Positions 28,850 to 38,240 of a DNA stretch of 64,000 nt are shown here, in pieces (position 1 is the stretch's first letter; each line of letters opens with the position of its first letter). Under the pieces are notes generated by a model, which ran no database searches, was not told the DNA's origin, and worked only from the letters and a program-made list of their open reading frames with translations. The stretch is from Devosia aurantiaca (lineage in GTDB: Bacteria > Pseudomonadota > Alphaproteobacteria > Rhizobiales > Devosiaceae), in contig NZ_JAALFG010000001.1 in assembly GCF_011058215.1 (NCBI RefSeq), positions 501,001 through 565,000 of the forward strand. Reading direction: 5' to 3'. Both the position numbers and the translations under genes were made by a program.

Positions 28850-28932
28850 AGACCTCATGGTAAGCCTGTCGGACCACGAGGTCTCGGCACCAAAGCCCGA
28901 CCTCGTGGTTCGACAGGCTCAGGGTGAGGTCT
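28850..28932. repeat. Intergenic palindromic repeat, family C, copy 3
   Basis: Left arm AGACCTCATGGTAAGCCTG and right arm CAGGCTCAGGGTGAGGTCT, with inner GGACCACGAGGTC and GACCTCGTGGTTC. Between rph and rdgB. Confidence 0.85.
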
Positions 28933-28993
28933 CCAGGACTGTGGCGCCCAACTGCGCCATCTGGAACGACATTCAACGTGCGCTGGAGGCAAA

Positions 28994-29638
28994 ATGACCC
29001 TGCCCCGCCTCAAGCCCGGCACGCGTCTTTGCATCGCCACCCACAATGCCGGCAAGCTGGCCGAATTCCGCGAGCTCTTTGCGCCCTTCGGCCTTGAGCT
29101 GGTGTCCGCCGGCGAACTTAGCCTGCCCGAGCCGGAGGAAACCGGCACAACCTTTGCCGAAAACGCCCGCACCAAGGCCCATGCCGCCGCCAAGGGCGCG
29201 AACATGCTCGCGCTCTCCGACGACTCCGGCATCTGCGTCGACGCGCTCAACGGTGAGCCCGGTGTCTACACCGCCGACTGGGCCGGCGTGCCGCGTGATT
29301 TTGGCCGCGCCATGAAGCGCGTCGAAGACGCCCTTCAGGCCATCGGCGCAAACTCGCCCAGTCAGCGCCGCGCCTCCTTCAACGCCACCCTATGCCTCGC
29401 CCATCCCGATGGCCGCGACGTGCTTTACGTCGGTCGCTGCGACGGCACCTTGGTCTGGCCGCCGCGCGGCGACATCGGCCACGGCTATGACCCTATGTTC
29501 ATGCCCGATGGATACGACCAGACGTTCGGCGAAATGACACGAGAGACCAAGAATAACTGGTCGCCGGGACAGCAGGGCCTGAGCCACCGTGCCCGTGCCT
29601 TCGCCAAGTTCATCGAAGAGCAGATCGAGCATGGCTAG
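28994..29638 (+). CDS. rdgB: XTP/dITP diphosphatase (RdgB/HAM1 family)
   Basis: House-cleaning pyrophosphatase that removes inosine and xanthosine triphosphates. 214 residues: IATHNAGKLAEF (substrate loop), EETGTTFAENARTKA, LSDDSGICVDAL, and GHGYDPMFMPDGYDQTFGEM near the C-terminus. It overlaps hemW by eight bases. This rph-rdgB-hemW order is widespread in alphaproteobacteria. Confidence 0.97.
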   Translation: MTLPRLKPGTRLCIATHNAGKLAEFRELFAPFGLELVSAGELSLPEPEETGTTFAENARTKAHAAAKGANMLALSDDSGICVDALNGEPGVYTADWAGVPRDFGRAMKRVEDALQAIGANSPSQRRASFNATLCLAHPDGRDVLYVGRCDGTLVWPPRGDIGHGYDPMFMPDGYDQTFGEMTRETKNNWSPGQQGLSHRARAFAKFIEEQIEHG

Positions 29639-30783
29639 CGCCAACGACCTCTTCGGCATCTATGTCCACTGGCCTTTCTGCGCCTCGAAGTGCCCCTATT
29701 GCGATTTCAATTCGCACGTGCATCGCGGCGCCTTCGACGAGGATGCCTTTGTCGAAGGCTATAGGCGCGAGATCGCCCATATGGCCTCACTCTCGCCCGG
29801 CCGGCTGGTGCAGTCGATCTTTTTTGGCGGCGGCACCCGTCGCTGATGTCGCCCAAGGCCGTGGCCGCCATCATCGATGCCGTGGCCGAAGAATGGGAAA
29901 TCGATCGCAAGGCCGAAATCACGCTCGAAGCCAATCCAACCTCTGTGGAGGTTGACCGCTTCCGCGGCTTCCGCACCGCTGGCGTCAATCGTGTTTCCCT
30001 CGGCGTTCAATCGCTGCGGCCCGGTCCGCTCGCCGAGCTCGGCCGGCGCCATACGGTGGAAGAAGCCGTTACCGCCGTGCGCATCGCCCAATCGATCTTT
30101 GACCGCAGCTCTTTTGACCTGATCTACGCCCGTCCGAAGCAAACGCTGGAAGATTGGGAAGACGAGCTCAAGGAAGCCATCTGGATGGCGCGCGGGCATC
30201 TGAGCCTTTATCAGCTCACCATCGAGCAGGGCACGCGCTACTTCGACCTCTTCAATGCCGGCAAGCTGCAGATGCCCAACGAGGATCTGGCCGCCGATTT
30301 CTATGAGCTCACGCAGGAGCTGACCAAGGCGGCCGGCATGCCCGCCTACGAAATCTCCAATCACGCCGTGCCCGGTCAGGAATCGCGCCACAACATGCTT
30401 TATTGGCGCTATGGCGAATATGCCGGCATCGGTCCGGGCGCCCATGGCCGGCTTCTGGTCAACAACCAGCGCCACGCTACCGCCACCGAAAAATGCCCTT
30501 CGACTGGCTCGCCAAGGTCAATGCCAAGGGCCATGGCATGGTCACCGACGACGTGCTCACCTGGGAAGAACAGGGTGACGAATTCCTGGTCATGGGCCTG
30601 CGCATGAAGGAAGGCATTTCTCCAGCCCGCTTCATGTCGATCTCCGGCCGTGGCATTTCCGAGGCCCAAATCGCCGCGCTCAAAGGCTACGGCTTTGTGG
30701 AAACCCTGCCCAATGGCAATATCCGCGTCACGGAAAAGGGCTTTCCGGTGTTGGACGCAGTCGTGGCCGACCTTGCCGCCTGA
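29631..30783 (+). CDS. hemW: Radical SAM family haem chaperone HemW, frame broken twice
   Basis: HemN-like radical SAM protein, now regarded as a haem chaperone rather than a coproporphyrinogen oxidase. The cluster motif is HWPFCASKCPYCDFNSH (CxxxCxxC, about residues 14-26). A C is missing near 29837-29840 (GGGTPSLMSPKAV should read on), and an A near 30487-30492 (ATEKMPFDWLAKV should read on). The C-terminal HemN domain (GDEFLVMGLRMKEGI) follows. Corrected length 384. The start ATG 29631 lies within the rdgB end. Confidence 0.93.
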
Positions 30784-30796
30784 CCGGAGGTGACGC

Positions 30797-31674
30797 GTGA
30801 GCCATGACTACTACATCGCCGGCACGCAATTTTCGGCGCCGGACTTGGCTCCCGGCCTTTACGTCGTTGCGACCCCGATCGGCAATTTGCGCGACATAAC
30901 TATTAGAGCGATCGAAACCCTCGCCGCAGCGGAGGCCGTGCTCTGCGAAGACACGCGTACTTCCGCCAAGCTCCTCGATCACTACGGCATTCGCGTGAAG
31001 CGCGTCGCCTTCCATGAGCACAACGAGCGCGATAAGGCCGAAGACATCGCCAATCGCATCGCCGCCGGGGCTGCGATTGCTCTTATCTCCGATGCCGGCA
31101 CGCCGCTTCTCTCTGATCCGGGCTTCCCGCTTATCCGCACGCTGGCCGAGCAGAACCTGCCCATCTTTCCTATCCCCGGCGCCTCTGCTCTGCTTTCGGC
31201 TCTGGTGGTCGCGGGCCTCCCGACCGACGCCTTCGCTTTCCACGGCTTTCTGCCGCCAAAGCTGGTGCCAGAGCCAATGCTCTGAAAAAATACGCCGTTT
31301 CACGTGAAACACTGGTCTTCTACGAGTCCCCGCGCCGGCTCGCAGATACCCTGACGGCAATGGAAGAGGTTTTGGGCGACCGCCAGGCTGCCGTCTCCCT
31401 CGAACTTACCAAGCGCTTCGAGCGCACCCAACGGGGCAGTCTCGCCGAACTCGCCGCTTTCTTTGCAGAAGACGAAACCAAGGGAGAAGCCGTCATCACC
31501 GTAGCTGGCGCGGCTGAGCCGAGTGCCCCTGCGGCGGAAGACTGGCAAGCAGCGCTAACCGAAGCCATGGCAGATCAGCCTCTTCGCGCAGCCGTAGACG
31601 ACATTGCCGCACGATACGGGCTCAAGCGCAAGGAGGTCTACGATGCCGCACTCACGCTCAAAGACCGCGACTGA
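30797..31674 (+). CDS. rsmI: 16S rRNA (cytidine-1402-2'-O)-methyltransferase, frame broken once
   Basis: Methylates the ribose of C1402 in the decoding centre with SAM. GTG start at 30797 with GGAGG six bases upstream. Signatures: LYVVATPIGNLRDITIRA, LCEDTRTSAKLL, SDAGTPLLSDPG, and PGASALLSALVVAGLP. One G is missing near 31258-31261; the second part reads LVFYESPRRLADTL and LELTKRFERTQRG to the end. Corrected length 292. A near-perfect parS sequence lies inside the gene at 31296-31311, just after the break. Confidence 0.95.
31296..31311. promoter_or_regulatory. Near-perfect parS site inside rsmI
   Basis: CGTTTCACGTGAAACA matches TGTTTCACGTGAAACA at 15 of 16 positions. A 14-base palindrome inside coding sequence (Val-Ser-Arg-Glu codons). 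Confidence 0.7.
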
Positions 31675-32032
31675 GCGCCGACAACAGGCGCATCGATCCG
31701 GCCACCGCGCCGAAGCGCTGGCGGCATGGTATCTCCAGGCCAAGCTCTACAGCATCCGCGCCCGCCGTTACAAAACGCCAGTCGGCGAGATCGACCTGGT
31801 GGCCGAAAAAGCCGGCACTCTCGTCTTTGTCGAGGTGAAACAAAGGACGAAGGGCGGCGAAGAAGCCATGGCACTTGGCGCCGTCAACCAGTCCCGCATC
31901 GTCCGCGCCGCACAATACTGGCTCTCCCGTCATCCCAAAGACGCCGATAAGGACTGCCGCTTCGATGTAATTTTCCTTGCGCCCGGCCGCTGGCCGCGCC
32001 ATCTCAAGCACGCCTTTTCCGTAAGCGAGTAA
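31643..32032 (+). CDS. YraN-family (UPF0102) putative endonuclease
   Basis: 129 residues with a restriction-endonuclease-like fold: [12 protein letters not shown], then [29 protein letters not shown] (key parts GEIDLVA and FVEVKQR), and DCRFDVIFL. The ATG at 31643 has GGAGG six bases upstream, inside the rsmI end, giving a 32-base overlap; an upstream ATG at 31604 lacks a site. rsmI-yraN adjacency is nearly universal in proteobacteria. Nuclease activity is inferred from fold only. Confidence 0.92.
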   Translation: MPHSRSKTATERRQQAHRSGHRAEALAAWYLQAKLYSIRARRYKTPVGEIDLVAEKAGTLVFVEVKQRTKGGEEAMALGAVNQSRIVRAAQYWLSRHPKDADKDCRFDVIFLAPGRWPRHLKHAFSVSE

Positions 32033-32036
32033 GCTC

Positions 32037-32981
32037 ATGTCGCTCAAAGTCGCCGTCCAGATGGACCATGTCGCCACCATCAATCCGCGCGGCGATTCCA
32101 CTTTCGCCATGATGCTGGAGGCCCAGGCGCGCGGCCATTCGCTGCTTCATTACACGCCGGACACGCTGTCCATGCGCGACAACAAGGTCAGCGCCCTCGT
32201 ACAACCCATCACCGTCACCGATACTGAAAAAGGCCAGCATTTCACCCTGGGCGAGGCACAGCGCATCGACCTTTCGACGCAGGACGTGGTCCTGATGCGC
32301 CAAGACCCGCCCTTCGACATGAACTATATCACGCTCACGCACCTGCTCGAGCGTATCCACCCCAAGACCCTGGTGGTCAACCCACCTGCAGCCGTGCGCA
32401 ATGCGCCGGAAAAATCCTGGTCACCGAATTTCCCGAACTGATGCCGCCCACGCTGGTCACCCGTGATCGCGCTGAAATTCATGCCTTCCGCAAGGAGCAC
32501 GGCAACATCATCGTCAAGCCGCTTTTACGGCAATGGCGGCGCCGGCGTCTTCTTCCTCCAGGAGGGCGACCACAACCTGGCCTCGCTCCTCGAACTGTTC
32601 GAGCAGAATTACCGCGAACCCTTCATGATCCAGAAATACCTGCCCGACGTGCGCAAGGGCGACAAGCGGATCATCATCATCGACGGCGAGCCCATCATGG
32701 GCCTCAACCGCATCCCGGCCGAAGGCGAAGCCCGCTCCAACATGCATGTCGGCGGCCGCCCCGAACTTTCGCCGCTGACCGAGCGCGAGCTCGAAATCTG
32801 CGCCCGCATCGCCCCCGCACTCAAGGAGCGCGACATGATCTTCGTCGGCATCGACGTCATCGGTGGCTATCTCACCGAAATCAACGTCACCTCCCCCACC
32901 GGCATCCGCGAAATCAAACGCTTCGGCGGCCCCGACATCGCCGCTCTGATCTGGGACGCCATCGAAAAGCGGCGTTCATGA
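32037..32981 (+). CDS. gshB: Glutathione synthetase, frame broken twice
   Basis: Joins gamma-glutamylcysteine and glycine with ATP. It begins [39 protein letters not shown] is characteristic. One A is missing near 32409-32415 ([20 protein letters not shown] should read on), and one T is extra near 32522-32526 ([15 protein letters not shown] should read on). The ATP-grasp core continues [20 protein letters not shown] and [19 protein letters not shown] to the stop. Corrected length 314, normal for GshB. The stop overlaps marC by ATGA. Confidence 0.95.
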
Positions 32982-33604
32982 ACGCCTTCCTGGTCGCCTT
33001 CGCCACCCTGTTCGCAACGGTCGGCGTAGCCGACATCGCCTTCATCTTCGCAGCGCTGACCAAGGACAATACGCCGGCCGAACGGCGAACCTTTGCCACC
33101 CGCGGGGTGCTGATTGCGTTGGCGATCCTCATGTTCTTTGCCGTGCTCGGCAATGCCATCCTCGATGTTTTCGGCATCACTATCCCGGCCTTGCGCACGG
33201 CCGGCGGCATCCTCTTGTTGCTGATCGCCATCGACATGGTGTTTGCACGCCATTCAGGCGGCACCGGCACGACGGATGAAGAAGAACGCGAGGCGCGGCG
33301 GGCGCAGGATATTTCCGTCTTCCCCCTGGCCATGCCCCTGCTGGCAGGACCAGGTGCTATCAGCGCCGTCATCCTCCTGACCACCGGCGCTCAGTCTGAT
33401 CTTGAATTCTGGATGGTGCTCGCGGCTCTCGTTACCATTTTGGCGCTGGCCTGGCTGACGCTCCTGATCGCCATCCCGATCCAGCGTCTTTTGGGTCTCA
33501 CCGGACTTTCCGTCGTCTCCCGCGTCGTCGGCATCCTGCTGGCGGCGCTGGCGGTGCAGTTCGTCTTCGACGGCATCAAGGCCAGCGGACTTTTGGGAGC
33601 GTAA
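32978..33604 (+). CDS. MarC-family integral membrane protein
   Basis: 208 residues with six hydrophobic segments. It starts [22 protein letters not shown] and contains [18 protein letters not shown], the family hallmark ([13 protein letters not shown]). MarC was once linked to multiple antibiotic resistance but its function is unknown. It overlaps gshB by four bases, closing the rph-to-marC run. An open frame continuing upstream from 32441 is a gshB shadow. Confidence 0.92.
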   Translation: MNAFLVAFATLFATVGVADIAFIFAALTKDNTPAERRTFATRGVLIALAILMFFAVLGNAILDVFGITIPALRTAGGILLLLIAIDMVFARHSGGTGTTDEEEREARRAQDISVFPLAMPLLAGPGAISAVILLTTGAQSDLEFWMVLAALVTILALAWLTLLIAIPIQRLLGLTGLSVVSRVVGILLAALAVQFVFDGIKASGLLGA

Positions 33605-33625
33605 ACTTTTCAGCAAAATTTATGG

Positions 33626-33640
33626 TTAAGGAAAGCTTAA
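33626..33640 (+). promoter_or_regulatory. CtrA-type site upstream of a small reading frame
   Basis: TTAA-GGAAAGC-TTAA is a perfect TTAA-N7-TTAA match in the gap after marC, 38 bases before the ATG of the small frame at 33678. Confidence 0.5.
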
Positions 33641-33677
33641 GTACGCGGTTTACCGCCCCGGGGCGTTTCGCTCATGA

Positions 33678-33815
33678 ATGGCCAACCGATCGTTTCTAAA
33701 GCAATCTATGCGTGTCGCCGCTGCCCTTATTCTGCTGATGTTCACGATCCTCAGCACGAGCGTGGCCAAAACCGGCCCGGCATCCTCCGCGACCGTCAAG
33801 ACCGAAGGCTACTGA
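33678..33815 (+). CDS. Possible 45-residue secreted or membrane peptide
   Basis: MANRSFLKQSMRVAAALILL is followed by MFTILSTSVAKTGPASS and a short polar tail ending KTEGY. One hydrophobic segment (about residues 12-31) after basic residues looks like a signal peptide or anchor. A second ATG at 33708 would give 35 residues. It is supported only by its composition and by a CtrA-type site just upstream; no clear ribosome-binding site was seen. It overlaps the convergent DUF459 gene by seven bases. Confidence 0.35.
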   Translation: MANRSFLKQSMRVAAALILLMFTILSTSVAKTGPASSATVKTEGY

Positions 33816-35011
33816 AGCACTTCGGGCTCGTCCGGTAGGTCGCCCTCAGGATCGATCCCAACGCCAAACGCATCGACCCGACCCGTGGGCGCCTGCATTA
33901 GCTGATCGAGACTGAAGGCTGGCGCCGCCTCACTCGAGCCCGTCGCCATGAGCAGGTCCGAAGCACGTTGCGGCGCCCGGCTGATTGGCGTCACCGCCCC
34001 AGCAACTTCGAGCAGACGTGTCTGCCCAAGGCCTTGGTACGGCGGTCGCAACATGGCCGCAGCGTCGGTGCCGGACAGTGGATCGGCCACCGCTACGCTG
34101 ATCGTGCCGCCGCGATAAAATGCGCTCAGCGCCTGGCTGATATAGAAGGCCAGCTTGTCGGAACCGGCATTGGAAAAGTGAATTCCGTCATCCTTGCGCA
34201 TGCGTGCGTTCTGCCCGTTCACGTCCGGACCTTGCGATGAGTATTTGCCGTCCTCGCCAAGGAAGCGGTCGTAGATATCCAAAAATTCCGCACCGCCCGA
34301 AAAGGCCGCGAGCTTTTGTAGGGCACTGATCTGGCTGATGGCGGCGGAATAATCGCTCTTGGACATGGGTGGCAGCCCCACCCAGACCACCGGCTTGCGG
34401 GCTGCGCGCAGGCGATTGAGGAAATCGTTAAGCCGCGCCTGATAGGCCGCTTTCCAGCCTTCGGTCAGCGTTTCATAGTTCTGGCCATTCGCCGAAATGT
34501 CCTGCCGGTCATTGATGCCGATGATAACGACGGCCAGATCGAAACTGTCCGCGGCGATCTGTTCTTCGATGGTCTGGTTCCAGTCGAAATAATCGTTGCG
34601 CACGAAGCCGGAAGACGACACCCCCTGCCCAACGACTACGATATTGGGGTCCTCGGCATAAAAGCGTTCCAGCGCCTTGGTAAGATCGATGGCCAGCAGA
34701 TCCCCGAAGACCGCGAGCCGCGTGGCATCGGGGTCCTTAGTTACATCGGGCTCGGGCGGGGGTGGCGGTGCTGCGGCAACCGGCGCTGCAGCGGGGGCCG
34801 AGGCGCGTGGTGCAGCCCGGCGCGGCTCGGGCACGGGAGCGGCCGGTGGCGCTGGTTCTTCTCCGAACAACAGGTCGAACAGCGTGCGCCGGCGTCCGGT
34901 CTGCGCTTGCGCAACCACAAGCGTGTCGTCACCCGGCGCTTGCGCGAAGGCAGGCGCGGTGTCGAGCACGGCAAGCATTGCGATCAAAAAGAGCAGGACG
35001 AAGCGCTTCAT
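33809..35011 (-). CDS. DUF459 family SGNH-hydrolase-like periplasmic protein
   Basis: 400 residues with a signal peptide (MKRFVLLFLIAMLAVLDTAP, cleavage near AFAQ), a Pro/Ala-rich linker (about 55-95) and an SGNH-like domain. Block I reads FGDLLAID, so the usual nucleophile Ser of GDS is Leu. GIND (block III) and the DGIHFSNAG block V with its Asp-His are kept. DUF459 proteins often lack the canonical Ser; hydrolase activity is therefore doubtful. Start: ATG 35011 preferred to the GTG just before. It is downstream of mltB and galE on the same strand. Confidence 0.85.
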   Translation of the reverse strand: MKRFVLLFLIAMLAVLDTAPAFAQAPGDDTLVVAQAQTGRRRTLFDLLFGEEPAPPAAPVPEPRRAAPRASAPAAAPVAAAPPPPPEPDVTKDPDATRLAVFGDLLAIDLTKALERFYAEDPNIVVVGQGVSSSGFVRNDYFDWNQTIEEQIAADSFDLAVVIIGINDRQDISANGQNYETLTEGWKAAYQARLNDFLNRLRAARKPVVWVGLPPMSKSDYSAAISQISALQKLAAFSGGAEFLDIYDRFLGEDGKYSSQGPDVNGQNARMRKDDGIHFSNAGSDKLAFYISQALSAFYRGGTISVAVADPLSGTDAAAMLRPPYQGLGQTRLLEVAGAVTPISRAPQRASDLLMATGSSEAAPAFSLDQLMQAPTGRVDAFGVGIDPEGDLPDEPEVLQ

Positions 35012-35082
35012 CACCGTTCCATTTCCATCCAGCCCCGTTTTAGCACCACGGTTGTCTCCTGACCACGCTGGTCATGGACGCA

Positions 35083-36275
35083 TTACCGCGTCGCTGCTAA
35101 CGCCTCATAGGCCGCCCGGGTTACAAAGCCGTCGGCGACTTCGCCGCGCGCAGCCTGGAAGCGGGCATAGGCTGCCTGCGTGACCGGACCAAGGCGGCCG
35201 TCCACCGCGCCGCTATAAAGGCCGAGTGAACCCAGCGCCTGCTGAATGGCCTTTCGCTGTGCCAGATCCGGAAAGGCGGTACTCCGCGGCCAGGGCGTCG
35301 CAAAGCTGCCGCCGCCCTTCAGTCGATCGGTCAGATGCGCCACGGCCATGGCGTAGCTGTCGGAAAAATTATAGCCTTTGAGCACCAGGTAATTGGCGGT
35401 CATCAGAAATTTCGGGCCGCTCTTGCCGGCTGGCACATAAAGGAAAACCGGTGTTCCGGTTTCGGCAAAGGCCGGCCCGACACGCGGGCGATGCCTCGTT
35501 CGGCAAAAAAGCTGATCGGGCGAAGCTCGTCGCGCGTCGCAAGCAGATAATCGAAGCCTTCCGGCACCGAAACCTCAAAGCCCCAATCCTGGCCGGGCTG
35601 ATAGCCGAGGCTGCGAATGAAAACGGCGCTGGTTGCCAGCGCATCGGCCAGCGAGTTGTGGAGATCGACGCGCCCGTCGCCATCGCCATCCGTTCCGTGC
35701 TTGACCACATTGCTCGGGTTGACCTGCAGGTGCCCGATGGCTCCTGCCCAGGAGCCGATCGGCGAGCTGCCGCCATTGCGCTCGGTAAGCTGAAGCGCTG
35801 CAACAAGATCCGCCTTGTCCTCGACGAAGCGGCTGCGACGTTGCCAGGCGACGGTCGCCAGCGAGCGCACGATCGGTCGGATCAGGCTCGTATTGCCCAG
35901 CACCCCACCATTATCGGTCTCCATGCCCCAGATGGCGCCGAGCAGATAGGGATCGACGCCGTAGCGCTGGCCCACGGCGGCAAAAAGATCGCTGTTGCGG
36001 CTGAGCGCTGCTCTGCCCCGCTCGACCCGCGAAGCGGAAACCCGAGCGTCTATATAGTCCCAGACCGGCGTCGTGAACTCGGGCTGAGTCTCGACCAGGT
36101 TGGGCACATTGGGGTCGGGCGTCAGCGCCGGCATGATGCTGTCGTAAAGCTGCGCGCTGACTCCGTTGGCCAAGGCTTCGCCGCGGAACTCGGCGACGAA
36201 ATCGGAAAAGCTGCCGCTTGGCTGCGCTAAGGCAGGTGTTGCAAGCAGGAGCCAGAGAAGAGCCGCGCGCCGCAT
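35083..36275 (-). CDS. MltB-type lytic murein transglycosylase with peptidoglycan-binding domain, frame broken once
   Basis: Cleaves glycan strands to 1,6-anhydro ends in the periplasm. The start at 36275 gives a signal peptide (MRRAALLWLLLATPALA). The catalytic SLT_2 domain has GVDPYLLGAIWGMETDNGG with the catalytic Glu, and GAIGHLQVNPSN. One C is missing near 35473-35479; after it VFLYVPAGKSGPKFLMTANY reads on, then a C-terminal peptidoglycan-binding repeat (QQALGSLGLYSGAVDGRLGP). Corrected length 397. It starts two bases after the galE stop, so it is cotranscribed. Confidence 0.92.
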
Positions 36276-36277
36276 TG

Positions 36278-37261
36278 TCAGCGGTTCCGCGTCATCAGGT
36301 GGCGTTCCCAATCGTAGGCATGGCGCACGATTTCATCAAGATCGTCATGCTCGGGCGTCCAGCCCAGCTCCCGCAGCTTTCCGCCCGTAGCGGTGACCGA
36401 AGCCGGATCGCCGGGACGGCGCGGTCCCTCGTCCGCACGGAGGTTGATGCCGGAGACCGAGCGGACCGTATCCACCACCTGCCGCACCGAATAACCCTGG
36501 TTATAGGCCGCGTTCATGGTCGTCGATGCCCCGCCACCACGCAGGTGTTTCAGCAGCAGCGCATGGGCGGCGATAAGGTCGGTCACGTGAATATAGTCGC
36601 GGATGCAGGTACCATCTGGCGTTTCGTAGTCGGTGCCGAAAATGTCCATCTTCTCGCGCTGCCCGAGCGCCACCTGGCACGCGACTTTGATCAGATGCGT
36701 TGCAGCGGGGGTAGATTGCCCACTGCGCTTTTGCGGATCACCGCCCGCAACGTTGAAATAGCGCAAGACCCCATAGGTCATCGGATGCGCTGCGGCGACA
36801 TCGGCCAGCATCCACTCGGTCATCAGTTTCGACCGGCCATAGGGCGACATCGGATTGAGCGGCGTGTCTTCCACCACCGGCGCGAGGCCCGTCATGCCGT
36901 AGACGGCAGCGGTCGAGGAAAAGATGAAGTGCTTCACCCCGCCCGTGACCGCCGCCTCGATCAGGTTGCGGGAAGTTGCGGTGTTGTTTGCATAATATTT
37001 TAGCGGATTGCTGACCGATTCTGGCACCACGATCGAACCGGCAAAGTGAACGATCTCGGTAATGCCGTGTTTTTCGATCAAGCGAAGAACCATATCCACG
37101 TCTCCGGCATTTCCTGGCTCGAAGATGGCCCTACCATCGATCGCCCAGTCGAAGCCGGTAACGAGATTGTCGAGAACCACGACCTTCTCATTGCTGTCGG
37201 CCAGGTTGAGGACCATGTGGCTGCCGATATATCCGGCTCCGCCGGTCACAAGAACGGTCAT
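36278..37261 (-). CDS. galE: UDP-glucose 4-epimerase
   Basis: Interconverts UDP-glucose and UDP-galactose for surface polysaccharide. 327 residues: VTGGAGYIGSHMVLNL at the start (NAD-binding), FSSTAAVYGM with the catalytic Ser, YGRSKLMTE with the YxxxK pair, and RYFNVAGGDP. It is divergent from galU, which supplies UDP-glucose, so the two starts share a 96-base promoter region. Confidence 0.96.
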   Translation of the reverse strand: MTVLVTGGAGYIGSHMVLNLADSNEKVVVLDNLVTGFDWAIDGRAIFEPGNAGDVDMVLRLIEKHGITEIVHFAGSIVVPESVSNPLKYYANNTATSRNLIEAAVTGGVKHFIFSSTAAVYGMTGLAPVVEDTPLNPMSPYGRSKLMTEWMLADVAAAHPMTYGVLRYFNVAGGDPQKRSGQSTPAATHLIKVACQVALGQREKMDIFGTDYETPDGTCIRDYIHVTDLIAAHALLLKHLRGGGASTTMNAAYNQGYSVRQVVDTVRSVSGINLRADEGPRRPGDPASVTATGGKLRELGWTPEHDDLDEIVRHAYDWERHLMTRNR

Positions 37262-37357
37262 GCGGATTGTTCTCCGTTAGAGAAATGCTAGGGCACAGTG
37301 ATATAAAGCAGACGTTGATTTAGATTTACGCCGACACCGTGTCACCAGGAGTGAGTT

Positions 37358-38240
37358 TTGTCCAAGCGCGTTCGTACCGCCGTATTCCCCGTTGCAGGCC
37401 TCGGCACCCGCTTTCTTCCAGCGACCAAGGCCATGCCCAAGGAAATGTTGACCGTGGTCGACCGCCCCTTGATCCAATATGCGGTGGATGAAGCGCGCGA
37501 AGCCGGCATCGAGCATTTCGTTTTCGTCACCGGCCGCAACAAGGGCGTTATCGAGGATCACTTCGATCGCCAGTTCGAGCTCGAAGCAACGCTTGAAGCC
37601 CGCGGCAAGCATCCCGCGCTCGACGAATTGCGCAAGGACCTGCCCTCGGCCGGCCGCACCAGCTTCACCCGCCAGCAGGAACCCCTGGGTCTTGGCCACG
37701 CCGTTTGGTGCGCCCGCGACATCGTCGGCGACCAACCCTTCGCCCTCTTGCTGCCCGACATGGTCTTCCGCGCCAAGCCCGGCGTTTTGCGGCAGATGAT
37801 GGATGCCTATGAGGAGACCGGCGGCAATATCATCGGCGTCGAAGAATGCGCCTGGGAAGACGTCTCCTCCTATGGCGTCGTCGTCCGCGGCGAGGGTCCG
37901 GATACCGGTTTCCGCATCGACGGCATGGTAGAAAAGCCCAAGCGCGAGGACGCTCCGTCCAACCTTTTCATTTCCGGCCGCTATATCCTCCAGCCCGAAA
38001 TCTTTTCGCTCCTCGCTGAGCAACCAAGGCGCCGGCGGCGAAATTCAGATCACCGACGCCATGCAGAACCTGATGAACCAGCAGAAGTTCACCGGCGTCA
38101 AATACGAGGGCAAGGTGTTCGATTGCGGCGCCAAGCTCGGCTTTCTTACGGCCAACGTCGTCTTCGCACTCGACCGTGAAGATATCCGCCCCGGCTTCCT
38201 CAAGGAGCTGCGAGCCCTCGATCTCAGCGACCAGCTCTAG
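37358..38240 (+). CDS. galU: UTP-glucose-1-phosphate uridylyltransferase, frame broken once
   Basis: Makes UDP-glucose. The TTG start at 37358 has AGGAG six bases upstream and gives [29 protein letters not shown] (key part [13 protein letters not shown]). At about 38020-38027 the frame changes by one gained or two lost bases; family spacing before [12 protein letters not shown] favours a 2-base loss. The end reads [20 protein letters not shown]. Corrected length 293-294. The stop overlaps the convergent outer-membrane gene: the four bases CTAG contain both stop codons. Confidence 0.95.
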
